The notes under the pieces were generated by a model. The model worked only from the letters and a program-made list of their open reading frames with translations, made no database searches and was not told the DNA's origin. Of a DNA stretch of 64,000 nucleotides, positions 45,306 through 56,679 are shown piece after piece. Each line of letters starts with the position of its first letter. The stretch's first letter is position 1. The position numbers were made by a program, and so were the translations under genes. Source of the stretch: Asterochloris sp. CNOR1 (taxonomy: Eukaryota; Chlorophyta; Trebouxiophyceae; Trebouxiales; Trebouxiaceae); NCBI GenBank assembly GCA_963969365.1, contig OZ017748.1, positions 2,046,001-2,110,000 on the forward strand, given 5' to 3'.

Positions 45306-48300
45306 ATGGATCGCACTGGGCAGGATGCTGATGGTGCCGCTGTGCTGGCCAATCACGGACAGCACAGCGATGTGATGGCAGATCACTCCAGGCCAAATGA
45401 GGCCAATGGGGCCTGTGAAGCCCCCTGTGAGCTGGGTTGTGCACGGGACGCTACTGCAGCAGAGGCAACCGAGCCAGCTGAGCCAAGCAGCCAGCATGTG
45501 AGCGGACGCAGCTGGGCATGCCTGCACCCTTGCACCAATGAGACCTTGGCTCTGTTGCATATGGATTGCTGACTTCCTCGCCGTTATTTTCACATGGACA
45601 TATTGTTCACGACGGCAGATGCACTCTGCATGAAACAGCCAGGGGTCTTGACTACCTGGCCCTGCCCTGCAGCTGCCTGCGCTGGAGAAGCGCCTGCGGA
45701 TGCTGGAGGACAACTCTGCGACGCCCGAGCGGAAGGCTGCGCACCGCGCCCGCCGCAAGGTGGTGACGGAGGTGCAGCAATTTTTGGCAAGAAAGGGGGT
45801 CACTGTGGAGGAGAAGCTGGACTTCCTGCAGAGCAAGTTCACCAGCCAGGCGAGTGCATGCACATCCTGCCCTGCTTGACTTGCTGCAGAGCAGCTTGAC
45901 CAGGCCGATGTTGCCTTCAGCCTCTGCTGTACTTGACGCTCTGCGGAGCAGCCTTACCAGCCCAGATGTGTGCATGTTTGTCCCTCCGCCCTGCATGGCT
46001 CGACAGCCCCCCTGCCCAGCTGCTCCAGGCTGACACCAGAGCTGTGCAGCCGCGGGCAAAGCAGTGCACTGATCCCACTCAAGCACAGCATGGGGCTGAG
46101 GATCTGGGTGTCTCAAGATACTAGAGGTGGCTGTCTGCCATGCTTTGTTTCTACGCTGCTGCATGCAAGAGATCTTGACTTACAGGGATACCAAAGCCCT
46201 TCTGTCACACGGGGGCACTGGGAACCGCATTTGTCCTGGAGGCGTGCCTGGTGCCCTAAACCCCGGTGGGTGGCGGTGGCATGGGCTCAGCAGTGCTGTG
46301 CTCCCAGCTGAGAGTTGCGGCACGCAGGTGATGTCATGGCTGCAGGTGCAGGAGCGTCTGAAAGAAGAGATGCCGCATCCAGGGCCCAGGCAGCAGACTA
46401 CTGTCCCCGTGCTGATGTCAACTGAGTGCAGGCAGTTCTGGTGGTGATCTCGATCTGAGGCAGACATGCTGCCAGCCTCCTCAAGCTGCATCTTTCATAT
46501 ACTTCTTTCATATGGCTCCCACAAAGTATGTGATAGGGCACTTCTGTGGCTGCAGGTGAAGGTGCAGGCAGCCCTGGAGGACGAGCTGCTGCCCCTGCGC
46601 GCCCAGGCAGCGGGCGGGCTCAAGGAGACTCGCCAGGCGAAGGATGAGGCTGAGCGCCAGAAGAGTCTGAACAGCCGCCTGGGGGAGGTCTGCCGTCAGC
46701 TGCAGTCGGACAACATGGCGCTCAAGGCAACGCAGCAGGCGCTGCTGAAGGAGAATGCGACGCGCAAGGAACTGTGGGACACACACAGCGCCTCCCTGCA
46801 GGCCATCTCTGACAAGTGCGTGGACGGCTGACCTGAGGGCCTGCAGCATGCCAGGCAGGGCGCCAGTGCACCGAGGACCTCTGGGACCTGCACAGCGCCT
46901 CCTGCAGGCCGTGTCCAGAAAGCAGGGTTGCTTTGTTTGACGGCCTGCAGCATACCAGGCAGGGAGGCAGTGGCTGCCACCTGCGTTGAGGGGCCAGCAG
47001 CCATCTGGGATATGTACAGCACCCCCCTGTAGGCTGAGTCCCAATGGGGGTCCTCTGCTATCTGGTGCTTTGAAGGCGCCGCTGCACCTTACCGAGCAGG
47101 GTATCACGCTGTTTGTATGTCCGCCCTGCCTAAGCGGTGGGCAGCAGCAGGTGGTGGGTTGGACCCACTGACTGATGCAAGCATGGCATGGCCAGGAGGC
47201 CTGCTGCGGCTGCTTGCCACGCCTGAGGCATGGGCGCCTTGCGCTGTCCAGGCTGGCTGCATATGAGGAGCAGACGGGGGTGGTGCGTCACCACAACGAG
47301 CGCCTGACGCTGGAGGTGGAGGCCATGAAGGAGCGCGGGGAGTTGAAACAGGCGCACCATGACACCCTGGTGAGGCCCCTGCAGCAGCTTGACGCAGGAC
47401 AGTAGGGCCCGCAGCAGGTACACAGAGGCTCCCCGGTGGGGCTCGTGCCTGTCTCATGGCACCGCTCTTGGGTGGCGGCATGCAGCCTGCCTGCCTGCAT
47501 GTGACCAGCTTCTGGGGAGCTGACACCTGCGGCAGGCGCACCAAGGCACCCTGGTGAACAACCTGCAGCACCTTGAGCACATTGTTGCATGCCACAGCCC
47601 CCAGGGCGATGGCGCACCCTGGAGCCACTGCCTGAGTGCTACCTGGCGCTTGCATCAGCGACCTGCGATCAGTTGCAACCAGGTTTGCATGGGAGGGTGT
47701 TGTGGATGGGTCAGTGCAAGCGCATCACACAGGCATGGCGAGGCAGGTGCTTGTCACCGCAGGCTGTGCCGTGGCCGTGTGCATGCTTGCACCAGGACCC
47801 TGACAGTGGTGGCCTGCACAACGCTCAGCACTGCATTGCTCTGCTGTTCGCCTGGGAGGGCACCCTGAGATCGGCTGCCCACCCTAATGTGCAGCAATAA
47901 GGTGGACGCCTGCCCGTGCTCAGGAAGGCATCAGGCCCATCCAAATGCCTCTTGGCTGGCCCTGAGACAGCAAAACAGTAGGCCCTAACCTGTTGCAGCC
48001 GCACCCCAGTGTGCAGCCCGCTCTGCACATGCTGAACTCCTTCAATCTCTCACATCAGATCACATCCAGCTGTGCTGCTGCGGTGCAGCTGCGCCAGAAA
48101 GACCTGGAGCTGCAGCTTGCCGAGGTGCGCAGGAAGGAGTCTGATGAGGTGGCGCGGGACTTCCAGGTGCGTGCAGTAGGATCCTTGGCCGCCCCTGCTG
48201 CTCCCCCTGTTGCTCTGAGTTTGATTCCCCGTCAGGTCTGGCTCATCGAGCTACATGCTTTTGAATGTTGTCCAGGAGGGGCCTGGTGTGGAAGAGTGAC

Positions 48301-49972
48301 GGGGCCAGGCTTCTTCAGACTGTGTGTAAGTTGCCCTAAAGCTTGACTGTATGTTTGGGCTGTCTGGCAAGCGCAGCTGCTGCTGGCCCTGCTACTGATT
48401 GTTCGATGATCTGTGGTGCTCCCTGTAGCTGATCCATAGCTGACGTCCTCTATACGCCTCCTCCCTCTTCAGCAGCCCTACCATGTCTGCCTCATGCTTC
48501 TTTGCCCACAAGAGCGGTGTCTGCTGCAGACACAGCTGCAGCAGGCTCTGCAGCTGGTTGAGGGGCTGGAGCAGGAGAAACGGGAGTTCAACATCAAGAT
48601 GGACGGCTACTCAGAGACCTTTGCAACCTGCCAGCAGTCCATCACCCACTCGCATGAGGTGCATACAGACTGTGCAACCTGCAACTGCAGTCATCACTCT
48701 GGCCTCCATGCACAGATACTTATGTAACTTCCCAGCATGTTCAGTCCTGCAGGCACATGGTCGGTGTAGGCAAGTGCTTGTCTGGCATATCCATGTCCTG
48801 CCAGTTCATGAGGTGCACAAAGACACCCTGCCTGCACTGCTTGTGCCTGCAGCCCTTTCAACCTGCACAACTCAGGGCAACCGTCTCTGATCTTACAATG
48901 AGGAGCCAGCACCTCTCTATGCCCTTCAAGCTGCAGCAGCAGCTTGGAGCGTCAGCATGCAACTAGCTGCCCTTGCTCACAGCAGCAGCCAGCATTTGCT
49001 CCTGCGCTGCAGTCCATCAAGGTCCACCAGGAAACCATCCGCATCCTCAAGAAGGAGAAGAAGGGGCTGGAGGCAACGCTGCAGAAGGCTATCAGCTTAG
49101 GCACCACCCTGGCAGGCCAGACTGAGAGGCACAAGCAGCAGGTGAGTTGTGATGCACTTCCTGATGCCCCATGATGGCATCTGTCTCAGACGATGTCTGA
49201 TCTTGATATTCAAGCTTGCAAGCAATGTAGCAATCATTGTCAACTTCTCCAAGCAGGGGCCTGTGCCACACCGCCAGCCTCACAGTCAAGACGCACTGCA
49301 CATTAAGCTCACGGGCACACCGCTGGGGTGCAGATGTCCGCACACAGCCCATCTGGCCTGTGTGGTGCAGCCAGCCAGAGAGTTGAGGTGGGCTGCGATG
49401 TAGCCCTCATTGGCACACCTGCTGTTGTGCAGGCTGAAGAGGCCAATGCTAATGCCGCCCGCCTGCTGAAGCAGAAAGAGCGCCTGGAGGGCCTGTGTCG
49501 CACGCTGCAGCAGCGAGCCAGCGAGCAGAGCACCGCTCTTCCTGTAACACACCAGGGGACTGACGCTGCGGGCGAGGCTTGGGATCGTCATGATGCATCA
49601 GCCGGTGACGATGCATCATCAGAGGTCGAGCGCCCTATACATGGCGAGTGTGAGCAGGGAGACCGACGTCCTGTTGTGCTAGAGGGGGTTGTGCCAGAGG
49701 AGGCTGCAGAAGGCGGCAGCATCGCTGTTGAGCCAGCAGCAGCAGCCTCCTCAGTGCCTGAGGCTACTAGCTCCACTCAAGCCAGTAAGGGCCCTGCTGC
49801 AACATACAGGGAGCCAGAAGCGTGTGAAAGCATCATGATTGTGCCTGCCAGCAGCAGTCTGCAGTGCAAGGAGCCTTTGCTGCAAGACATGATGAGCACA
49901 GACGACTCATTTCATACTTCGCACACTGCATGCAGCCAGACCAGTGCCGCCCTTCCGCAAAAGCTGGTTTGA
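45306..49972 (+). CDS. Taxilin family coiled-coil protein
   Basis: Exons 45306-45497, 45673-45849, 46556-46815, 47252-47369, 48089-48166, 48530-48658, 49013-49141, 49433-49972 close in phase to 540 residues. Taxilins are long coiled-coil proteins that bind syntaxins in vesicle traffic. The family core is present: KLDFLQSKFTSQ, RLGEVCRQLQSDNMALK (family KLExLCRELQ), EFNIKMDGYSETFATCQQSI (family KFxEFQxTLxKS), ETIRILKKEKKGLEATL and KERLEGLCRTLQQR. It is flanked by an Ala/Glu-rich N-terminus and a long acidic, Ser-rich C-terminus with no visible domain. Intron 2 needs a GC donor at 45850. Introns 2, 3 and 4 contain decayed copies of the preceding exon ends. Confidence 0.88.
45820..45965. repeat. 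57-58-base tandem array of the taxilin exon 2 end, three copies
   Basis: Copies begin at 45820 (exon), 45878 and 45935 (intron). Each has the pattern GACTTNCTGCNGAGCA, a variable TTCACC-like step and AGC/GGCC near the donor position. Regular spacing marks true tandem duplication followed by decay. Confidence 0.85.
46770..47050. repeat. Tandem copies of the taxilin exon 3 end, three units of about 107-123 bases
   Basis: CTGTGGGACACACACAGCGC in the exon (from 46772) recurs as CTCTGGGACCTGCACAGCGC (from 46878) and ATCTGGGATATGTACAGCAC (from 47002), each followed by CC(T/C)CC(C)TG(C/T)AGGC. The first two units also share GGCCTGCAGCAT(A/G)CCAGGCA. Confidence 0.9.
47350..47578. repeat. Taxilin exon 4 donor junction repeated in its intron
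   Basis: The 45 bases at 47350-47394 (AGGCGCACCATGACACCCTG, then donor GTGAGG) recur at 47534-47578 as AGGCGCACCAAGGCACCCTG, then GTGAAC. Similarity continues through CTGCAGCANCTTGA. The copy keeps a usable GT. Confidence 0.88.
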
Positions 49973-50081
49973 GCCAGCCTTGACACTCGTACACATGCTT
50001 GAGCCTGCTATACAGCTTTGTGTCTGAGACTGAATGAGATGAATGTCATTGAAGCAGCAAAGTTGCGCAGATAGCGCTCTG

Positions 50082-53000
50082 TCAGACCCTGGGATTGAGG
50101 CTGTTAGCCAAAGCAAAGGTCCTCATCGACAGATCCCGCGCCTTCTCCAGGATCTGGTCATAGGCAGTGGGATATGTCACACTCATGACCACAGTGCCAG
50201 CCTGGCTGTCAATCTTGGCGTTGCGCCGAGAGTTGTTGATGGGGTTGACCATCCACTTCTCTGCTGCATCCTCATCCATGGCGAGCTTCTCTGCCAGCTG
50301 GCGCAGGTCTATGCACTGCAGGCAGAGAGGGGCCCTCACATGGCTGGTGCCAGGAGAAGTAAAGCCCATGCAGCTAAGATAGCCATGCGACGCAGCATGT
50401 CTGGCAAGACATAGGGCAGCTGAGCCAGGCAGTGGTGTTGCACTGTCAAGCAAGCTGGATCCCTTACTGCTGGACATGGAGCAGCCAATGCCACACAGCT
50501 TGTGGCTGACTCCAACACTGCCGGCCAGGCTCACCTGGTGAATGCGGCAGTAGCTCTCAAAGGTGAAGACGCGGGCATTCTCCACAAACTCATCCTTGCA
50601 TGCTGCCAGGAAGTAGTCATTGTCAATGACCTCCTCGCACTCCTGCAGCTTCTGCTGGGCCGCTGCAGGACGGGCAGGAGCATGTCGGCAGCTGTTCCGC
50701 CATTGCTTGCGCAGCGCAGAGTCGGCATCAGTCCATGAAAGCACTGCATGTTCCCTCAACGAGCTGTGCATCAATTCCAACTCTGGCAGCAGTCTTTCCA
50801 GCACAGCATCTTTCCACATAAGCTGTGCACCAGCGCAGCAATTCGCACTGCAAGTCAGACATAACAGCAGGCTGTGCTGCAGCATGGTTCAGCAGCAGGC
50901 TGCCCCTGAACACCTGAACGTCAACGCTGTGCAGTGACGTACCCTCAAAATCGTACTCTACATACAGGCTTCGCAGAAACTGTGTGATGGGGTCTGAGTA
51001 CTCGTACGACTCCTGCACCGCAATTGATATGACCCAATCAGGACTGCAGCGGCCCTGGCTGACAGCACAGCTGCACCCCAAGATCCGACAAGGCAGACCT
51101 AAAATTGCACTCGCTTCACAGACAACAACTATGGCACTGGCCGGCAGTCCAGTAAGACAGACATGACCACGGCAGGGCACATCTGGATGTGTCCTGATGC
51201 AGCTGTGGCGTGGGCTGGGAGTCAAGCCGAACGTTACCACAATTCTGACTGTGCTCGCACCTGCTCCACCACCCTGACCAAGTCCTTGAGTGAGTTTCGC
51301 CGCCGCTTGTTCACCACAACTGCCACAGCCAGGTATCGCAGCAGGTGCTGGGCGGTGGTCTGGATGGCATTCAAATACCTGCGCCATGGGGTAAGTTGGG
51401 CTATTGCTGGTACAGCCTGCTGCCAAGGGCAAGGGCGTGGGCGTCACAGTATGCAGTCCCTGCACCCCTCCGGCATGACTTCAGCTTACGGTTGCACTGC
51501 TCTCCGCAGATAAAATCACGAGCCTCTTCACAGCTGTAGGCAGCTCCATACTACCTGCTTAAGCTGTCAGCAGAATGCAGCCCTGCCCCCAGGGGCAGCT
51601 CCACTGTCCAAGCAGCCCTGACTTTGACAGCAGTCTTGCCAGCCTGCCTGAAGTGCAGGTGCCCAGCATGCAATCCTGCCGCTGGTGCTCACCTCTCCTG
51701 CATGAAGAGGTCAATGATGGCATTGCGCCCATTCTCATGGTTGAAGAACACAAACAGAGCCCAGTGCATGAGCCAGGTGCGCTGTTGCAGCTGGACCAGA
51801 AGCGGCGCAAAGGTGTTGGCATCAACCACATCCTGCAGGCACAGGTGGGGCCAGATCTGCCAGTTTGCCAGCGGCTGAGCCAGATATGCTGCAGGCAGAG
51901 GTGCAACAGGCCAGGCAGTCTGCCAGCAGCCCAGCAGGCACCTCCCCTATCGACTTCTACCTTACCCTTTAGATCCCAGGCGTTTTTGGGTTTGGATCAG
52001 AATGTGTGTTGCAGGCAGCAGCACCGCTCCACCGTGCATCCTTTAGTGCATAAGCTGCAGTGCACGTTCCATAAGAAGGTGGTGGCGTGCAGCACTACAC
52101 AGCAGCTGCCCCGAGATGGGCACAACAATTCCGCCTGGGTGGGACACCTTCAGCTTAGTGAGGTAGTCCATGGCTGTGTCCCAGTTCTGCATCAGGATTT
52201 CGGCGGCCAGCTTGCCCCACAGGGCGCTCAGGTTGCGCTCCGGGTTGGTCGACAGGGACCTGCAGGGCAGGACTCAATGTGCCAACCTGCAAGCACAGGG
52301 CTCAGCTGTGCGCTGTTGAGGAGCTGTGCGGTGATGAGGGGCTGCACAGGGGCTCCACCGGGCAGCCTGGCAGCAGTGACGTGGACGACACCTTCCCTGA
52401 GGCGACCCTAAGCCAGCAACCTGAGCAGTCATCAGCCGGCCCAACTTTGTTCGCTGGGTGATTCGGTCAGTCAGCAGTCAGCTGTGAACAGTAACATCTC
52501 TGCCCCCAGCAACCTCACTCCCGGTCTCTGAATTAACAACATGCTGCATTGTGCAGCTGCTCACGTAGCAGCCTCCTGGCAGCCCCACTACTGGTGGCAC
52601 AGGCAACACCAAGAGGTCACATTCCATCGAGGTGCTCAGCTGCGAGTAAGGAACAGCCCCACCCCACCGGGCCAAAGCTGCCTGCCGTTGCAGCTTGTAC
52701 TGCATGTTCTCACCGGTAGTGGTACAGAAACTCGGCTGCTACAGAGTAGTTGCCACAGTCAAACTGGAACTTCGCATAGTGATACAGAGCCTCAATCTGA
52801 TCTGGGCCAATGTTGTGCTGCTGCTGCAGCCACTGCAGATTCTGCGCCTTGTCCTGCTTGAGCTGCTTGACGAGGCCCTCATTGCTGAGGAACTCGACGA
52901 TGCTTTCAGCCTGCGCCTGCAGCGTCTTCAGCTTGCCCACCACCTGCAGGGCATCGCACCGGCTTTTTAAATGGAAAGCAGCCTTATGTGGCGCTGATGT

Positions 53001-53464
53001 GCTGCGGCACTGATGGCAAGAGACCCTCTGCAGTGGCCTACATGTTGTGGACGTGGTACAATGCGCAGCATGCTAGCACCCTGATGAAGTATGTCTGGCA
53101 GGCAGCAGCAGTGAGACGGAGACTGCACCTGGCTCCTCTGGTCCTTCATGCTCTGCGGCGCGGCTTTGCCGTGGAGGTTTTGGTAGATGTCCATCGCATA
53201 GTCCACCATGTTTGTTTTTGTGAGCAGATCAATCTTGCCCTGCAGTGAGCAGTGCTTGTCAGAACACTGCAGAAGCATTCTCTTATGGAGCGGGCGAATG
53301 AAGTGGCAATGCACTCAGCACAATGCGAATGCAGCACCAGCTTTGACCTGCTCGATCTGGTCATCTGGGTACAGCTGCCTAGCCGACAGAAATTCCAGCA
53401 GCGGAAAGACGAGGTGCCTGTCCAGACTCCTGGCCAGCGTCGCCGTCAGGTCATTCTCAGCCAT
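50082..53464 (-). CDS. EIF3E: Eukaryotic translation initiation factor 3 subunit E (INT6)
   Basis: Exons 53464-53348, 53239-53129, 52943-52714, 52259-52148, 51832-51693, 51378-51261, 51012-50943, 50662-50535, 50315-50082 close in phase to 419 residues. It is a PCI-domain subunit of eIF3, acting at 40S recruitment. The N-terminus is typical ([40 protein letters not shown]). The middle reads [40 protein letters not shown] and [20 protein letters not shown]. The PCI region reads [34 protein letters not shown] and [20 protein letters not shown]. The C-terminus is slightly shorter than in animals, as usual for algae and plants. Confidence 0.95.
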
Positions 53465-54349
53465 GATGACAAGAGCCTTCTATGCTGAAGAGCACCAGAA
53501 CTCTGGTGGTGTTGACGGCTGTGTGACCTAAGCCAGCCTGACACAAGAACAAGAAGCGTTGACCAGCCATTCTGTTGCGAACTAGCACGATTGAGAGTTC
53601 AGCAGCTGGTCCAGCCTCGACACAAAAGAGAGCAGGGCTGCTGCACAAATGCTGACCTTCAGGACCTGTCATTGCAGCTCGAATGCTGCACACAGGATAA
53701 ATGCCTGAGCGGATTGGCTGCTAAGCAGATTCTGCTTCTCACCCAGCCACTGCTGCAACAGCTGGTCGGCTGACATTGCAGGCAGCAGCTAAAGCCACAG
53801 GGCACATTGCTGGGGCTGCTCAGTCTTTGGAAGGCCAATGCCCAGGCAGCACATTGGTGCCTGTCTGTTGTGCCAGTGTCTGGCAGCCATTACTGGATGG
53901 CCTGCTGAAAGCTGCAGCTGCCTCCAAGCTGGACTCTGTAACAGGTACACAGTACAAATGGCTGGTGGTTGACACGGTCTGTGCCACAGACTTGAAAGGT
54001 GGTGGTGCCTACAGACTGTCGCAACTTGACGTGCACCCTCCTGTCTTTGAAGCGCAATGCAAACTCTGCTCCCTCCTACTCAGCTGTCTCAACCTGGCTT
54101 CAGTGCCTTGTCTGCCTGGCGTGGACATTTCTGTGGCTGCCAGGCAAGATTGCTATCGACCTCCAAGCCCTAACAGCTGAGCCCTGCTATAGATGGTGGG
54201 CTGGACCTTGAAACACTTTCAACAGAAGCTGACAGGCCTGCTACACTGTCAAGCGGCGGTAATGCCACGTTTTGTTGGGTTAAACCCTGCTTGGCTACAA
54301 CTGGTTTAGAATCCCATGCAGCTGCTTCATGCAGTTCTCCCCTGAAGCA
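53465..54349. other. Divergent intergenic stretch, eIF3e / RLF-like
   Basis: 885 bases between two facing-away start codons. An open frame at 53776-54180 (+) has no family resemblance and no clear splice context. I see no repeats. It presumably holds both promoters. Confidence 0.5.
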
Positions 54350-55703
54350 ATGTCTGATGAATTCACCTTTGCCAAGCCTGCAGATCGTTCTTCTGCTGCA
54401 GCAGCCACTTTTGAGGTATCTTCTCATTTATGCTCTGCCTGCCGGCCACCGTAATGTTGCAGCTCGGCAGTAATTCCCGACGCTTTTGCAGAACCCACTG
54501 ACAGCACGGGCCACCGTGAGGGATGCCAGTGCGCCGGACCATGCAGAGCGAGTTTCACAGTCAGCGAGGTCGGAGTTTAATGAGAAGCCTGGCAAAGTGG
54601 GTATTGCTGTGACAGCTGATGTGAGTGGAATGCTGCTGCCACCAGGGTGCCTGAATGCTATAGGCCAGCCAAAGTTTTCAGCTGCATGGCCCGCGCTGCA
54701 ATGCAGGTGCCGCTAGGAGAGGGTTACAGTCAGATGGACTGGATACGCTACAAAAAGTCAGAGCCAGACCTAGCAGGCAAGCCCACCTCTGGAGTCAGTC
54801 CTGGCCCGTTTTCAGCTGCTCAGCTTCCTTTGCACCTGCTGCCCAGTTCTGGACTGTGCGTCCACTCCCTCTGCAGGGCTAAATGGGCAGCCCAGACGAC
54901 GCAACATCACGTTGGAGGAGGTGAAGCAGCACAACACAGAGGACGATGCGTGGGCAGTCTTGAATGGCAAGGTGACCTTCTAATGTGTGGGATGCTCCTG
55001 GTGGGGACACTGCAACAGAAGTGGCGATCTGCTGCTTGACACAGGTATACCCCTGGCCCCAGGCCTGAGGGCTAAGCTCCCCTTCTGCCATATGCCTGTG
55101 AGGGGTGGCTGATTGGGTTGGGCATGCTTGCTTCAGCAGCAGCAGGTGACCTGCAGCTCCACAAGGCTGCGCACATGGCACATGGCGTGGGTGCCAGGCA
55201 GCTGCAATTCATGTGCAGCGTTTGGAATGCCCTTCACGTTGACATGTGTATGTGAGACAGGCTTCCCACTGTTGCAGACCAGCAGGACCTCGCTGCCAAG
55301 GTTGTCCTTCTATGCGCTGAGCATGCTGGGATGCTAGGTGCAGGCTGGCAGCTGCCTCGAGCAGTATCCTGTTGCATCAGGAGGTTGGTGCAGCATTTGC
55401 TGGGTGCATGCACAGCTCATCCCCAAGGCTGTTGCAGAGTCCTGTAGATTATCTGCAGCCAGCAACACCATGATCCCCCTGTCTGAGGTGGGCGCTGGGC
55501 AGCAGGATTATGCTGGTGCGGGTTTCATGCTGCAGGTGTACAACATTACACCCTACATCAAGTATCACCCAGGGGGCGTTCATTTCATAATGAAGGGCGC
55601 GGGGCGCGATGCCACAGCATTGTTTAACAAGTACCACGCATGGGTCAACTCTGGCTATATGCTGGACACATGCCTGGTGGGTCTTATTGGTAGCAGCAAG
55701 TGA
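54350..55703 (+). CDS. RLF: Cytochrome b5-like heme-binding protein, RLF type
   Basis: Exons 54350-54415, 54492-54620, 54707-54776, 54877-54971, 55536-55703 close in phase to 175 residues. It matches plant RLF (reduced lateral root formation), a soluble cytochrome b5-domain protein: N-terminal MSDEFTFAKP, the pre-domain hallmark VPLGEGYSQMDWIRYKKSEP then DLAGLNGQPRRR, and the b5 domain ITLEEVKQHN / AWAVLNGKVYNITPY / YHPGGVHFIMKGAGRDATAL / FNKYHAWVN. The heme-ligand histidines are in HPGG and KYHAWV. There is no membrane anchor, so it is probably cytosolic. Its redox partner is unknown. Intron 3 needs a GC donor at 54777. Confidence 0.92.
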
Positions 55704-55799
55704 AAGCTTCCCCCTGCAGTGCTAGGTTGGTATGGCCCAAACAAAATACACATGAAATTCAGATGTGCTGATGGCCTGTTGTTCCAGGCTGCTGCGCCC

Positions 55800-56147
55800 T
55801 TAGAACCCTCCCCCGCCACCACTCTTTTGCTGAAATCGCTGAACAATGAACTGCAAGTAGCTGGCAGGGCTTGCACGTGTAGCACAATGTGCAGGCAAAC
55901 ATGCAGAACAGAGAGCACAAAGCCTACGTTACAATGGCCAGGCAGTGCCAACCTGTGTTGTTTCCAGGAAGCGCTTGGCGCAGTCTGACAGACACTGCTC
56001 CTCGCGGGAGCCCAGGTACCGGCCTGGAGTGCCCACACACTTGTCCCAGCAGGTGCTGGTCAGCGCAGAAATGGTCTGCTGCAACTGGGCCTTCTGCTGT
56101 TCCTGAGCCAGAAACTGTTGGAGCTCTGGGCTCACTTTGCCAGCCAT
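55800..56147 (-). CDS. TIM8: TIM8, small Tim chaperone of the mitochondrial intermembrane space
   Basis: Two exons, 56147-55953 and 55850-55800, give 81 residues, the normal size. The twin CX3C motifs that form the two intramolecular disulfides are CWDKC and CLSDC, separated by 16 residues. The N-terminal LQQFLAQEQQKAQLQQTISA and the post-motif KRFLETTQFIVQRFQQK match TIM8 better than TIM9, 10 or 13. It escorts hydrophobic inner-membrane precursors with TIM13. A Gly-rich end (SGGGGGF) is unremarkable. It is convergent with the RLF-like gene across 96 bases. Confidence 0.93.
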
Positions 56148-56679
56148 TGCCAATGCTGAGGTGAGCCTGCAGAGAAATTCCCTGGATCATGCATGCAGAC
56201 CGGCATGGGCAGGTTTCCATGTGGGCAGCCTGATGCATTTGTTGTTACCTGGAGGCAACCACAGACCGGGCTCCTGAGGGCTGCCTGCTCCCCGGCTTCC
56301 GCTAGCTCTGGTGTGAAATGATCTGCATTAATGCTTCGTGCTGTCCTCAGGTTTGGCTGAATGTGCTAGCTTGCAACTCCTCTTGTGCTGGCTTCAAGGG
56401 CTTCCCTCTGCAAAGAGCAAGAGCTGATCGACACCGGGGTCCGGGGCAGGTCCGCATGGTGCATGCCAGATTGCCTCGCTTGCTCAACACCTCCCTGCCC
56501 TGACTGCCATGATGCCCTGCTAGCTACTGGCACCTGCAGCATTGCTGACATGCCTTGACCACATCCCTGGCCAGACAGCCACTGCACTGCAGCTGCACAG
56601 GCAGGCAAGCTCCTGTGCTGCCTGCAGAGGGATCTGCTGATTGAAGCAGGCACCTCTGCGCCCAGCGTCTGAGGGCACC
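56148..56679. promoter_or_regulatory. Divergent intergenic stretch, TIM8 / SNF7
   Basis: 532 bases between the start codons. No ORF or repeat I can support; presumed to carry both promoters. Confidence 0.4.

Noticed and set aside
53776-54180. 134-codon plus-strand frame upstream of the RLF-like gene
   Set aside because: No recognisable sequence, and the RLF model starts cleanly at 54350 with the family N-terminus.
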